A DNA stretch of 64,000 bases, from positions 10,664,001-10,728,000 of the forward strand of contig CM121341.1 in assembly GCA_051530055.1 (NCBI GenBank). Direction: 5' to 3'. The notes beneath the pieces were generated by a model that ran no database searches, had not been told where the DNA came from, and worked only from the letters and a program-made list of their open reading frames with translations. Shown here piece after piece: positions 44,626 through 57,269 of the stretch (position 1 is its first letter; each line of letters begins with the position of its first letter). This DNA is from Neoechinorhynchus agilis. Lineage: Eukaryota; Acanthocephala. The position numbers and the translations under genes were made by a program.

Positions 44626-44984
44626 ATGAAATATATCTACAAAAACCACTTCTTTACAATAATAGAAACAATGGCACTCTCGTGAATTTATTATCGTCAA
44701 TTTCGAATCGACTTTTCCATTTCAACATCGGACCGATAATTTATCCCAACTGTTGAACATAATGCTTATTTTGGAATGTTCTAGGGAATAAGTGAAGTTC
44801 GATGGTGACTTGCATCGATCGATATATTTAAAGGTCGTATTTGTTAAGAAGGTAGATCACGGGAAAACTCAGAAGGGCGTTGAATATGGAATACAAAGGA
44901 ATTCTGGAGTTTTCATGCAATTCCAAAAAATAACTGAGTGCTCCATAAACAAAATTCGACATAAAATCTGTAAGGTGTGTTATT

Positions 44985-45172
44985 TAGAAGTCTTCACCCG
45001 GTAAAGAATTTTTCGCTAAAGACTTTTCGGACCGCGTCGCGTTTATTATCAGTTCTAAAAAAACGAGTTCATCAATCGGTTTTTAGACCCGACGAGGTTA
45101 GGAACGTATTTAATAAAAAAATCAACACTTCTAATCATATATCCCATTAAATTCCCTCACATATCGACATGT
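44985..45172. repeat. F1 palindromic element, diverged
   Basis: GTCTTCACCCGGTAAAGAAT through GTTTATTATCAGTTC, then GACCCGACGAGGTTAGGAACG through CCCTCACATATCGACATG. The outer end CACATATCGACAT is shared with the 57095-57268 copy and inverted at 33712. Confidence 0.65.
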
Positions 45173-45815
45173 AGATCATGGGGACGAGCCCGTTCCTCCT
45201 CGTGGTGCCTATGGGAACCCTCCGTTGCAATCCAGTAACGGGGGAGCTGAACGTGGACACTCTCATGGTGACAGGTCGATCGAGAGGTTTCAAGATCACC
45301 CTCGTCGCTAACTCAACCATGATTATGTCCGTAAAACAAGCTCAACATTGTGCTAGGGCTTGATTTTTGGGGATACTCATGAACCACGCCATGAAAAAGT
45401 GATAATTTATTCGCCATAGAACCATATTTGATGTTCGCCATTACGCGCACCAATGGCGTTGCTAAAAATATGAATTTTGTTATTTCATTTTGAAACTGGC
45501 AAGAATTGCGATTGCATTTATGGACGATTTTATTAAGCGCTCTACACAATTTCACTTCATATCTGTTGATTTAAATTTCCCATGTTTAATTTCGTTTAGC
45601 CTTTTCCTTTGTTATCATTTTCACTGCTGAAAATCATGGGTTTTTTAGACGTTTAATCGTTTTTACCCGTTCTGTTAAATAAAGATCATCGATGCACTCC
45701 GTAAGAATATTTTTGTATCGACAACAATCAAGGATCTGATTTAAAAATCAGTGTTCTCGAATGCTAATAAATTCGCTAATAAAAAACTATTATCTTAACA
45801 CTCAGGCACGCGCGT

Positions 45816-47042
45816 TCAACAACTATTGACGTTCCCCAGTTTATCCAATCCATAATCGACGAAATCCTTTTCACTGATTGATTGAAGGAGTGATCGATTC
45901 TCGATTAATCTAAGTTCCCTGATATATTCGAGTTCCTCGCTGTCTCCTAAAAGACGAAATAGCGGCGTTGGCCTATGAGTTCTTAAAACGTACTCATTGT
46001 AGCCAATAAGAGATGTCGCATCGATACGACAGTTAATTTACAGGCTTTATGAAGATTGGATTTTTCTTTTATCATATAATGAGTTAATAAAGACGCGAAT
46101 ACGTCTCCGGTCCCGGTAAATTTCATCTTTAACTTAGGAATTATTATTTTGAACCATTGGAATTGTACGCCATTTTCCTTTCGGTTTAATGTACTTCCTA
46201 GCAAAACAAGATTGTCTGGATCGAGGTGATCGATACTGGTTATGACGATATGAGACGGTCCTTTAAGATGTACTAAAAAGGAAGAAGATAATAAAGATCG
46301 ATCTTCTTGCTTTTTCTTTAAAGTCTTCATCTCGTTAACAATTTGCTCAACGGAAAGCTTCTCCTTCAATGTCACATTAGCCAGCAATTGAAATTCAAAG
46401 TAGTTTGGAGTGATAACGTCCGATAATTGGAGCATTATGTTCTGGTAGACATTGACAGAATCTTTATCTACATACTAAAAAATTGGTTTTTAAATATTAT
46501 AACACCATAGAGAAGAAAAAAAAGGATTTACCATGAATCCATCATCACCCATCACAGGATCGCAAACTTAAAAAAATTAAATTATACTTAAAATTTGCTT
46601 TGTAAGACGTACGGAATACGAGTTGGTGATTAGTTGATTTTAAATCCTTTACAATATTAGCTACATTCCGTATAAACTCTCCTGATTTCATGTATCCGCT
46701 CAATATCCATTGGTATCCATCAGTGAGTTCATTAGCTTTGAGGGCTTCGACAATGTTGTTCAATGACTTAACGGACAATTCACATCCGTCAAATTTGTCA
46801 TAGCCTACGAGAGTTTAAAATAATTGAATAATTACGATTAAACGAACCAGTGTGATTGGAGAAATGAACACTATTGATAAGATCTACATTATATCCGAAC
46901 GTCTAGTATTTTTAATAAAAATGGCCGATTATTAAATTAAAAAGAATTAAACCTGAAGAACAAACGATGCGCACTTGTTTCCCACAAAGCCGTACACGAC
47001 GTGACTTTGGATTGATAAGATCCGAGGAGCTGCGTTTGACAT
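45816..47042 (-). CDS. PDXK: Pyridoxal kinase
   Basis: Phosphorylates vitamin B6 vitamers to make PLP. Exon 1 (47042-46953): MSNAAPRILSIQSHVVYGFV then GNKCASFVLQ, the family N-terminus. Exon 2 (about 46913-46846): TFGYNVDLINSVHFSNHTG. Exon 3 (about 46811-46590): YDKFDGCEL, YQWILSGYMKSGEFI, VANIVKDLK. A small exon near 46550 has CDPVMGDDGFM. The next (about 46478-46000) has LQLSDVITPNYFEFQLLANV, HIVITSIDHLD and the catalytic anion-hole motif FTGTGDVFASLLTHY. The last, after a 47-nt intron, has DSEELEYIRELRLIENRSLL and stops at 45816. All recognised core motifs are intact. A dimeric satellite begins about 180 bp upstream of the ATG. Confidence 0.95.
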
Positions 47043-47218
47043 TACTCGATACTGGAACGAACGTCGGAAATTATATTTGTCTTAGGAAAAACAGTAAGCT
47101 CTCGTGTCTTAGGTAGAGCGAAAGAATAGAACACTTCTCAGCTTGGAAAAGACGTCGAGCAACTCTACAAAATATGGCACGCAGCTACGATTGCAAGATT
47201 TATGGGTGTTTTTTTCAA

Positions 47219-48745
47219 AACGTTGCAAACCCTCGCTGAGAAGTAGATAATTCGAAACTGGTAAGATTTTTTCTATTAAAATTTACACTTGTTTTCATAA
47301 CGCTGCAAACTTTCACAGATGAGCTGATAAGTAGAAATTGGAAAGATTTTTATTAAAATTTTAAATTTACACTTGTTTTCAAAACGTTGCAAACCCTCGC
47401 TGAGAAGTAGATATGGTGTTTTTTTTTTGGGGGGTTGGTTTTTTTATTTAAATTTACACTTGTTTTCAAACGTTGCAAACCTGTGAAAGTAGATAATTCG
47501 AAACTGGTAAGATTTTTCTATTAAAATTTACACTTGTTTTATAACGCTGCAAACTTTCACAGATGAGCTGATAAGTAGAAATTGGAAAGATTTTTATTAA
47601 AATTTTAAATTTACACTTGTTTTCAAAACGTTGCAAACCCTTGCTGAGAAGTAGATAATTCGAAACTGGTAAGATTTTTTCTATTAAAATTTACACTTTG
47701 CAAACTTTCACAGATGAGCTGATAAGTAGAAATTGGAAAGATTATTAAAATTTGAAATTTACACTTGTTTTCAAAACGTTGCAAACCCTTGCTGAGAAGT
47801 AGATAATTCGAAACTGGTAAGATTTTTCTATTAAAATTTACACTTGTTTTCATAACGCTGCAAACTTTCACAGATGAGCTGATAAGTAGAAATTGGAAAG
47901 ATTTTTATTAAAATTTTAAATTTACACTTGTTTTCAAAACGTTGCAAACCCTTGCTGAGAAGTAGATAATTCGAAACTGGTAAGATTTTTTCTATTAAAA
48001 TTTACACTTGTTTTCATAACGCTGCAAACTTTCACAGAGAGTGATAAGAATGAAAGATTATTAAAATTTAAATTTACACTTGTTTCAAACGTTGCAAACC
48101 TCGAAGTAGATAATTGAAATGGTAAGATTTTTATTAAAATTTACTTAACTTTCACAGATGAGCTGATAAGTAGAAATTGAAAGATTTTTATAATTTAAAT
48201 TTACATTGTTTTCAAACGTTGCAAACCCTGCTGAAAGTAGATAATTCGAAACTGGTAAGATTTTCATTAAAATTTACCTTGTTTTATAACGGATTTCAAG
48301 TGGTGAGCTGATAAGTAGAAATTGGAAAGATTTTTATTAAAATTTTAAATTTACACTTGTTTTCAAAACGTTGCAAACCCTCGCTGAGAAGTAGATAATT
48401 CGAAACTGGTAAGATTTTTTCTATTAAAATTTACACTTTGCAAACTTTCACAGATGAGCTGATAAGTAGAAATTGGAAAGATTTTTATTAAAATTTTAAA
48501 TTTACACTTGTTTTCAAAACGTTGCAAACCCTCGCTGAAAAGTAGATAATTCGAAACTGGTAAGATTTTTTCTATTAAAATTTACACTTGTTTTAATAAC
48601 GCTGCAAACTTTCACAGATGAGCTGATAAGTAGAAATTGGAAAGATTTTTATTAAAATTTGAAATTTACACTTGTTTTCAAAGCGTTGCAAACCCTTGCT
48701 GAGAAGTAGATAATTCGAAACTGGTAAGATTTTTACTTAATTTTG
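47219..48745. repeat. Dimeric satellite, unit ~163 bp
   Basis: About nine to ten units. Each has half A (CGTTGCAAACCCTCGCTGAG, GTAGATAATTCGAAACTGG) and half B (CGCTGCAAACTTTCACAG, ATGAGCTGATAAGTAGAAAT), both followed by TTAAAATTTACACTTGTTTT, so A and B are diverged copies of an ~80-bp ancestor. A-units start at 47221, 47385, 47629, 47777 and 47940; spacing near 160-165 is most common, with deletion variants. Units at 48010-48300 have more small deletions than the rest. Confidence 0.9.
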
Positions 48746-48759
48746 AAATTTACAATTTA

Positions 48760-49800
48760 AACCGAAATAAACAATTCTGAAAAGTCTTATAAATGTTAAT
48801 CTGCTCGGTAGTGCATAGGAATTTCTTCCAAAAACTCGATATAATGAAAGCTATTAAATCCATTCAATTTTTTATTGTTTTTTGTTACTTTGACGCCTAC
48901 GTTCAAAAGTAGTAAAGTCTTAAACGAAGATGATCTATGCGACGACGCCACATTTAAGCATGTAAAATCCTTGATTTATTTGAAAACACCTTCAAAACAT
49001 TTATTCATCGTTCGTTTTGTTCGTTGTTTCGAAATGCTCAAAGGTAGTTAAATCGCAATTGTGTATTAATCTCTAGCTTTTCATATAATCTAAAATTGAT
49101 CTATGCTATATCTAAAAACATCCAGTTCATTTTTACATTTTTGACAATTTTGCTTGAAATTGCAAGTGAACCAAATGTTGCTATATTTTTAATTTCTCTT
49201 AGCAGTTCATTACACGAACACATCATGAAATCGTAAAAGTGATACTTTTAAATAAATTCTATTACTTAAAAATATCGTGAAAATTTTAAGTGTTAAATGG
49301 AGTCTCTTTGTCGTATTTCTCAGCTTTGTCAATTATATTTGCAGCATTAATCCTATAGATGGCTTCATTTTGTTACACATTTTCTCTATAATACTAGGGG
49401 AAATTGATTTAATTGTAATAAAAGAATAATATTAAGTAATTTGTAAGGTTCGCATGACAGGATTTTCGTGTTAAGTTTAAATCTTCCAATGTATTTTAAA
49501 ATTTTATTTTTCCGCTTTCTATTCAGCTTGGAATTAGCACCTTAACTTGCATGCCAGAAATGGTCAAGCCTTAAAATGCCCTGAAGAAACACTGGAATCT
49601 TTTTTAGACACACAGCGACGGCATTTGGTTCTTTTAATATGGTTTTAAAAAGTTAATCGTACAAAAAAAATAATCTATCTTGTGATGTAAAGAGTGGTCG
49701 ATTTATCCCGACATCCTCTTTGATATTTCGATTTTTCATCTCTAAGTTCAAAAGTGTTTGGCATTTAACACGCTCGTTAAAATAATCTCAAAAGAGTATT
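48760..49800. other. Intergenic, no gene seen
   Basis: AT-rich 1 kb between the satellite and the photolyase 3' end. No coding exon, RNA gene or clear repeat seen. Confidence 0.45.
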
Positions 49801-49814
49801 TTCTTAAAAACTTT

Positions 49815-51332
49815 TTATTTCAAATATTTATCAATATAAGCTTGCACATTAAATTTTCGAGCGCAACCGGCATAAGACATAAATCTAATCTTCCCAAACA
49901 CGTCTCGTTCTGCGAATGCCCGATCATGGACTCCACAAATACTCCACATAACACCCACATAACCATTGGGATCTCGACCATCGATTTCATATTTATCATT
50001 GAGTTCTACGGCAAACCTTATGGCTTCTTGGGGAGATTTTGTCCACTCGAGAATCTTCTTTGCCCAATACATTCTCATAAATCCGTGCATTTTACCCGTC
50101 TTAACCATTTCCATTTGTGCGGCATTCCAAAGATCATCATGCGTTTTTCCTTGCTCAAACTCATTCAGCTTATAAGTATAGCTCCTTTTCGTTTGTCGAT
50201 GAGCCGATAGAGTTTCCTTAGCCCATTTCCAGGCTCCTTTAAGATTATCATAATCATTCTGATAAAAGCAATAATTGTCAGCTAATTCGCGCCGAACAAC
50301 AGCTTCTTCAATAAAAGCTTCAACTCCCTTTTTAAATCCCGGAGACTTTTGCTTTCGTTCAACTTCGAAAGCGCATCTCTGAGGAGAAATCTGACCAAAA
50401 TGAAAGTAAGGAGAGAGATTACTGAGACAATCTCCACGAGTTGGATCATTGCGAAAACTGTCATACGCTCGAAGTCCAGAGCCAGCAGGAGCCTTGATAA
50501 AATCAAACAGAGTTTTTACGGCTGCTTCGTACCCTGGTTCAATGACGGAAACAGGTTCAACGCTTTTATCAGCATCGACCTGTCGATAAAGATTATCCCA
50601 TTCTTTATCATTGTCTTCAACGAACCCGTCGTAATTTGGTTGGAACTGTTCGGGTTGTTTTACCAAAGGGGGGAACTCAGTAAGGAATGTCGGTAAAAGA
50701 TTTTGGATTTTTCGTCTGATCGTATGAGCAGCAAATTCCAAGTGGTCCGAAGTATGCCAACATGGAATGACATTGTGAGCGTCTACGCGAAAAAGTGGAA
50801 TTTCGATTTTACGGTTTTCGAATTCCGTCTTAATGCACTGAACCTGATTCTTGTGTTCGCGAAGTGGAGAAAAATCACAGACCAATGCGGACGCGTTGTA
50901 CTTTTGGACATATCGACACAATTCCGTACCAAAAGTAGTATTTTGTGTTGTTTTTAGAACGCAGAATGGAATATGGAGGAGTCTACATGATTTTGAGACT
51001 TCTCGTAAGCCTTTAAGCATAAAATCACATGCGCGTAGAGTTGTGCTCGATGAACATTCCAAACAGAAGCAACAAACTAAAGGTCGATGAGCAATGAATG
51101 AAAGTTTTTGAGCGTACAGAAATGCCCAGTTATCCTGGACGCGTTGATCCCGATACATCCAATATATAACCGGACCGGTGTTATCGTTTGGCCATTGCCC
51201 GTGGAAAATCTGTGTTCGTTGTACTGCGTAGTAAAATTCGAGTATAGAAGATGCTGTTTTGGATCGGTAATTTTCGAGCAACCTCAGTGGGTTGATTGTT
51301 TTGTTTCGAGGAGAAATCGATCGACTAGGCAT
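49815..51332 (-). CDS. phr: Class II CPD photolyase
   Basis: Single-exon 505-residue ORF from ATG. Light-driven repair of cyclobutane pyrimidine dimers using FAD. Class II features: N-terminal VIYWMYRDQRVQDNWAFLYA (antenna domain start), VCDFSPLREHK, then the FAD-binding half with LSNLSPYFHFGQISPQR, FIEEAVVRRELADNYCFY, MHGFMRMYWAKKILEW and GRDPNGYVGVMWSICG near the C-terminus. Length equals the family norm and no key block is missing, so it should be functional. No introns, unlike its neighbours. It has no obvious mitochondrial targeting peptide and no NLS-rich N-terminal extension. Confidence 0.95.
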   Translation of the reverse strand: MPSRSISPRNKTINPLRLLENYRSKTASSILEFYYAVQRTQIFHGQWPNDNTGPVIYWMYRDQRVQDNWAFLYAQKLSFIAHRPLVCCFCLECSSSTTLRACDFMLKGLREVSKSCRLLHIPFCVLKTTQNTTFGTELCRYVQKYNASALVCDFSPLREHKNQVQCIKTEFENRKIEIPLFRVDAHNVIPCWHTSDHLEFAAHTIRRKIQNLLPTFLTEFPPLVKQPEQFQPNYDGFVEDNDKEWDNLYRQVDADKSVEPVSVIEPGYEAAVKTLFDFIKAPAGSGLRAYDSFRNDPTRGDCLSNLSPYFHFGQISPQRCAFEVERKQKSPGFKKGVEAFIEEAVVRRELADNYCFYQNDYDNLKGAWKWAKETLSAHRQTKRSYTYKLNEFEQGKTHDDLWNAAQMEMVKTGKMHGFMRMYWAKKILEWTKSPQEAIRFAVELNDKYEIDGRDPNGYVGVMWSICGVHDRAFAERDVFGKIRFMSYAGCARKFNVQAYIDKYLK

Positions 51333-52310
51333 TGATACAAATGCAAACTATGGAGAGATTGTAGGCAAGCTGAAGCACTTTAGTATCGGTTATCGTATAC
51401 ACGCCTAGGTATTCGCTATGCTTTGCGAGGCAATCGGGAAAACAAGGATCAACAACAATCTTAAAATAGGTTCGTCATTCTGAAGGACTTTTAGTGTAAA
51501 TTTATTGGAATTAGACATACAAAGTATCGGTTAAACAACGTTTAGATATATGAAATTTTTAAGGAATCAGTTTTTTTACAGCGTTTGTTCTTTAATCGTG
51601 TAATCCGAATTTTGGATAACAGATTGTTAATGAAAATGTTTGTTGAACTATACACAGGCATTGGATGGCGGTGAACATAATGCCCCGGTTAAAGATTCTT
51701 TTATTATTATGAAATATTTCGAAAGAGGAAACCTCGCCTCGAATACTTCCAAACAATTCGAAATATTTCAGAAGAATAAAATGATTTTTTACCGGGTGAT
51801 TATCTTCACCATAGGTCAAAATTTACCATCCCGATGGATTTTCTCTCTCGATATGATTAATACAGGTATCTTTACGTTCACCAGTGAGACTATTTTGACT
51901 TGGCTTTCCATTGACTACTTACACTTTGGATGCATTCGCTTAGAGATCTTATCAAAAACCTTTACATTTTTGTGAATTTGATGAATACTTTACATCGCCT
52001 TTTGTTATACAAAAAATGCGTCCAAAACCATTAGAAATTCCGCGTTGTTTAAAGTTTACATATTGTTTAAATGTATTTAATTTAAAGTCTCATTGAAATG
52101 ACTCACTTCGCTTAAGATAGACTTTTAAGTTGCAAAATATTTGAATGTGAGTAGTTATCCTTTTATGAAACCTGAAACCGTTTAAGTGACTTTAGAGATT
52201 AAGTAAAGTCTTATTGGAATTAAGATAAAAATTCTTCATTACTGACATTTACGGTGAGTTTTTTTTATAGTAAATCTTTGTAAACAAAGTAGGAGGATTA
52301 TTAATGGATG
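51333..52310. other. Intergenic with one repeat piece
   Basis: Upstream of the photolyase. 51700-51860 resembles the CTGATGAGGCGAGGTTA repeat family (CCTCGCCTCGAATAC, CCCGATGGATTTTCTCTCT). Otherwise no feature. Confidence 0.4.
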
Positions 52311-54883
52311 TTAACTCGCACCAAAACAAATAAGTGTCCTCGGTAGTATGATCCCCCATTTCCAGTGCTGAATGTTACAGTTTTTCCTTGCAAAATATCC
52401 CATTGAACACATTGATACGTTGGCTCCGAGACCGATGAGAAAAGTGACCCAAAACAAAATGTTCTTCAGGTTACTCCTGTATTGAGATTTTGGAATGAGT
52501 GTCATCAGAACTTAATGCTTCGTTTTACAAAAGATAAACCGCGGAAATACTTACATCCAATAAACCCAAAAAGAACAATATTAACTGGATAAAAATAGCC
52601 TAGCATAAACGTGAGAATATACTCATGAACCAAAGAACTCATTAGGACGACCACAAAGGATGCTAAGACTTTATACTTCGGTCCTAGGAGCTAAGGATAT
52701 TCGATCGATACTGCGCAAAGTCAATTATTCAGTATACCTGAAGGAGATCCAGATAAACGTAGTTATAGAGCCAATCGTGTACAACTACATTCCATGTACG
52801 ATAGTAGCCTCTATAGTCAGTCGATTTCCACCAATCCTGCGAAGAATCGAAATAAAAGTTTCGATTTTAAGTATGCATTAGAGATGATACCTGATAGAAC
52901 ATCCGATCAGCGAAGCGTAGCATTTCGGCAAATGCGTTGAGCCAACAATGAAGAAATCCGTAAAATACTAAATAAATAAAATGGAGGCGAAATAAGTCGC
53001 ATAAAATGATGTTTTAGACTCAGCCGGAATTTCGTAAATTCAACAAAAAAGAAAATACAGTAAAATCAAGTTAGTTGGACCACCACGTAACCGGATTAAG
53101 AATCGAAACAAATGTATTTACATAAGCGTACGGCCAAATCCGGTTAATCGGACAAGTCGATCACTAGAAGCAAAACGATCGCAACCCGGAAGCTATAGTA
53201 GTCAAATCAGGCAAAAAAAGATACAGTAAGGTTTGACATTTTCAATATGAAGATGCCCTCGAAAACAACATGAATAGAAATCGTTAGGAAAATAAGTTGC
53301 TCACTCACCAAGCAGTAAAAGCAAAGATCCGGGCAATATACAAGAGAACGTGCTATAAAGAAACTCTTTAAGCTCCAGATTATCACCACTGAAGTGTTTA
53401 AATCGTGCGACCGAAACCCTTAGGAATACATAGTAGGAGTAAAGTATAGTTATGGCGACTTCAGCTAAATTCTTTGCCACAAAGTGCCATCTGATTTCTT
53501 TTGTCCTAGCATGAAACGAAGTTATGAACGATTTTATAAATAAATCTTACCTCGGATATTCATCTCTGTACACTAGAGTTGGTGCAAACAAAAAGTATAA
53601 ATATTTTGAATAAGTTGGCAGCATAACTGGGTTAGTAGGATTCATCGCTCGGGGAGCGTTTTCACGGACGAAGGCATATTGCTTCATTATCATTCTTATC
53701 TGATTGATTGAATTAGGAATCTTTACTCATCATAGCCAAGAACTAACCTGCTCCATCAAAATACAAGCTGACGTGGCTATTGGAAGCTTGTTGGTGATTA
53801 CACATTTGAGTGGAAAATACCAGAAGTAAGCGATGAAGCCAACAAATGCCGAAATGAATATTCGATCGTAGCTGCTAGTGTTGTATTTCTGGTATCTCCT
53901 TAAAGCTGCCCAGCAGTAGAATCCCACATACAGTACTATTAGACATAAAAAGCTCATCTGGAGCCAGCACGACAATCCCGTTGAGAACTTTCCAAAGCAC
54001 CAGAATATAAGGCTGAAATCTGGAAGGAACCTATATGTGGTATTGTGATAGAGCGAACATTGAAGTGATTTTTGGAGTTTTTCCCAAATTTGTAAGCAAA
54101 AGCGGAATAATCTTAAATGTTACTAGCAAACCGGTTCTATTGATTAAGATTATTACATCCCTATGTCAAAATGGAAAACTAAAAGAGCCGAGGAAGATGT
54201 TCAACAAAATTACTTGCCGAATGAAATATACTAAATTGTGTCCTGGTAATCAAAAAGCAGATTAGCTTTACTATCAATAAAGATGATCAAACAGCGAATA
54301 TATTCGGATGAATATCATGAAAACTGTTTTGAATTTCATGAATTTCAGAGAAGAAAACCCCATGTCAACGCTTGATTTGCGATCGGTGTTGTCCCAAAAT
54401 AAAACTAACATTATGGAAATAATACTAATTATTTAAACTTTCTTTGCCGGGTGATCAAGAAGCCTAAATTAAGTTCTCATTGGCTTACTTTTTGTCATCG
54501 ATCATGTCGTGCAGAAATGTCTGCAATGCGAATATAATCATAACAGCGATGAACACATGCCTAATCGTATTGACATGACTGAACTCGAATAGATCACTAA
54601 GGATTGAAGTTCTGTTTGTAAAGACTTTCCTTGCAGGTCTCTTTGGTTTTGTATTCGATTCAGTCGATTGTGAATCTATGGATTTTCGAACAAGTGAATT
54701 CCGGCCCATCTTCTGATGGTGATCTTCACTAGATTTAAAGCGTAGAAGATCATCGATTTGATCGACAATTGTTTCAGTAAGGTTCCGTATGGTGTTTTCA
54801 ACTTCAACTCTGAGGAGCTAAGCGAAAGTGAGCGTGATCTTCAGAGGTACAAATGCAATGAAAACAAACCTTTGTTTTTTCAT
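52311..54883 (-). CDS. SOAT: Sterol O-acyltransferase (ACAT; MBOAT family)
   Basis: ER membrane enzyme that esterifies cholesterol with acyl-CoA. Probable start at 54883 (MKKQR), a 56-nt intron, then [20 protein letters not shown] and [10 protein letters not shown] with [20 protein letters not shown] (family: SLLDELLEVDHIRTIYHMF). Later exons read [97 protein letters not shown] followed across an intron by [19 protein letters not shown] (the FYxDWW motif), and [18 protein letters not shown] carrying the catalytic His. The last exon ends [19 protein letters not shown] and stops at 52311. Multiple hydrophobic segments fit the multi-pass fold. All key motifs present. Confidence 0.93.
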
Positions 54884-54992
54884 ACAACAATACTTGAGAA
54901 ATATCTGACTGGTCACCACGGGACTCAGTTACACAAGTAAGTTTTTCTGCTAAACGAAAATTGGAAAAATCGATTTTATTTTCTAATGCATA

Positions 54993-55566
54993 TCAATAGT
55001 CAATATAGTTATTGAAAAATAGTGGTCGCGTGGCTAAATAGTGGTGATGCGGGTAGACTCTCAAATCTCGGTGGTAGTAAAGTGAAGAAGGCGATTGATA
55101 ATAGAATCGGTTGTGATGGAACGCATGGATGGATCTCATATAAGAATGATATCCAAGATCTCGGACCGAATTATAAAGTCCACTCAAAGACATACGAACT
55201 CGTTCCATCCTATCAGATAGGTTGCTGATAGGGGAGCGATGTGTAAAGACTGATTTTGCACGACGTTCGTGCGACGAAACGCGGTAATCCCATCGATTAT
55301 CATGATAAGTTCTGTTGATTTTTCGAAGTCCCAGATAGAAAAAACCAACTGGTGTAATAGGAAGGCCAAAACGTGGATTCGTATCGAAACCGATCGTCTT
55401 TTAAAAAGAAAGGACTTTTGGCTCTAATATGACTGTAGTATCCATGAGGGTATATAGAAACGTATCCGACTGGCGGAACTGATTGGCTTCTACTATACCG
55501 TCGGTAGTTGTAAGATTCGGATGAACGACAAGTTGAGAGGGATCGACGGTACCGATCTCGATGCAT
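54993..55566 (-). CDS. Tyr/Arg/Ser-rich uncharacterised protein
   Basis: Two open segments on the minus strand. 55566-55320 starts MHRDRYRRSLSTCRSSESY and contains RRYSRSQSVPPVGYV and HGYYSHIRAKSPFF. 55315-54993 contains YHDNRWDYRVSSHERRAK, then MERVRMSLSGLYNSVRDLG and a Tyr/His-rich end RDLRVYPHHHYLATRP. The composition (Y, R, S, H) is shared across both, which suggests one gene, but the 34-nt candidate intron between them would create a stop. The join is unresolved. An acceptor-like CTCCAACCGTCAG precedes the first ATG. It ends 110 bp upstream of the SOAT start. No recognised family. Confidence 0.4.
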
Positions 55567-55569
55567 TTT

Positions 55570-57090
55570 CCTGACGGTTGGAGAGGAAGATCAGGTTATA
55601 TGGCACGCCTCTTATGTGTCTATACAATGCTTGATGCTAATGTTAGCATCCGGAACGTTGCCGGTAGGATGGAAGATGTGCGTGAACAACGGAAAGATAA
55701 TTCATCACAAATCCTTACCATTAGTCGGAATTTGTCTCAGACCTCCGCTGGGTCGTCTATACTCCATTTCAGTCTGAAAATGCGAGTAGCTGTTGCATTG
55801 GTACTCCTCAAATGTTCCTTAGAGAAAAGGGAAATGGATGAGCTAGAGCACTTAAATATTACAAAATGCTCCTTCGACGACAGTTTTGGATATGAAAATC
55901 AAGTAGAATTCGTTCAATCGAACGGAATATTATAAACTTTGGACTATTCCGTCCGATTACGGTTTAAAAGAGTCAAAAATAAAATGACTTGAAGAAAAAG
56001 GAGATCGCATTACTGCTTCTAATTTGATAAAGACACCTTATCCATATGGAGAAAAGATTTTTAGGGAAATAAGAAGATGATCTTCATTGCGCAACGATTT
56101 TTACGGATGAGAATATTTCCCATGCAAATCAGTATAAGTCATAAGCCGAATGGCATTGTTGTTGACATAAATTCCGTCAGCCTTCATCTAGCATTAACTT
56201 GTCTGATATTCCACACATCTTGAGTGACAACTGCTAGATGTCGTTGCTGATGGAGTTGCGATTAAATCACTTAAAATTCCTGGTCCATTCAACAGTGGAA
56301 TTTCTGATCACCCATTTTTCAAACGTTAATTTAAAGAAACTTGATCAAAAAGATCATTTTCATAAGAAAGGCTATCGAAGTTTACAAAGCGTGAATATTG
56401 TAGTTTTCTCAAAAATATTTCACTTTTTAAAGCATCTATGAGATAGTCGACAATGAAATTAATCTGACTTTTAGTTTGCAGAACTAAATCGACATCACTT
56501 TTTGAAAAAATAGCCAGTATACTTTTTGTAGCAAAATCCCAAGCCTATCGATTATGGAAATTTAATTCAATGGATCAATTCGTGTTTAAGTCACTTGGTT
56601 ATTTCTCAAACCAAATCTTTTAAAACGACAAAATCAATCGATGCATAAATAAGAGTAGTGAGCTTTCCAATGGTTTCGGCCAACCAAAGTCATTTGGGAT
56701 AGAATAAACAATGCATTGAAAATATGATTCCTTGAGTATTGTCTTCTACACTTATCTCACAGTACACCTTTCGAGTGTTTGCTGTGTTTATAATTCTGCA
56801 TGTAAAGCATTTCATCAAACCAAAAACAATACATTGCTAAATGGCACTGCTGCATGTCCATGAATTAACTTGCTTAAATTAGAAAAAAAGAGCGTGTTAT
56901 CCAAAGTGACTATAAATCGCTTTGTAAGCTCATTTGAAAGACGTCAGAAAAAATCAGGTTCATAATTTTATCTTAAAGTCACTGTATTTTTAGTCTGCTA
57001 ACAACCTATTAAAGTTGCTCGCCTTGAAAAGCGTGAACTTTAACTGCCAATAAGATTTTTGGGGAAAATCAAAATCCAGAATAGAATCAT
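55570..57090. other. No supported gene
   Basis: A 124-codon plus-strand open frame (55561-55935) overlaps the start of the minus gene above and has no motif. Nothing else supportable. Confidence 0.35.
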
Positions 57091-57094
57091 TGTT

Positions 57095-57268
57095 TAGGTC
57101 TTAACTATATAAGTAATTTTTTTATTATAAACGTTCTGTGAACCTCGCATTTTTGAACTGATGATCAACTCGACGAAGTTCCAAAAAACGTCTTTAGTGC
57201 AAAAAACTATTTATGGGGTGAAGATTTCTAAGCAATAATTCTAATCACCTGCTCACATATCGACATTT
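57095..57268. repeat. F1 palindromic element, diverged
   Basis: TTGTTTAGGTCTTAACTATA through GAACCTCGCATTTTTG, then AACTGATGATCAACTCGACG through GGGGTGAAGATTTC and the end block CTCACATATCGACATTTTG. Same order of blocks as the copy at 44985-45172. Confidence 0.6.
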
Positions 57269-57269
57269 T

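Noticed and set aside
44792-45004. 70-codon plus-strand open frame
   Set aside because: Runs into the F1 palindrome and has no domain or conservation signal.
45178-45363. 61-codon plus-strand open frame after the F1 copy at 45 kb
   Set aside because: GC-richer than its flanks but without any motif; probably a repeat remnant.
55561-55935. 124-codon plus-strand open frame
   Set aside because: Overlaps the start of the minus-strand Tyr/Arg-rich gene and shows no domain.
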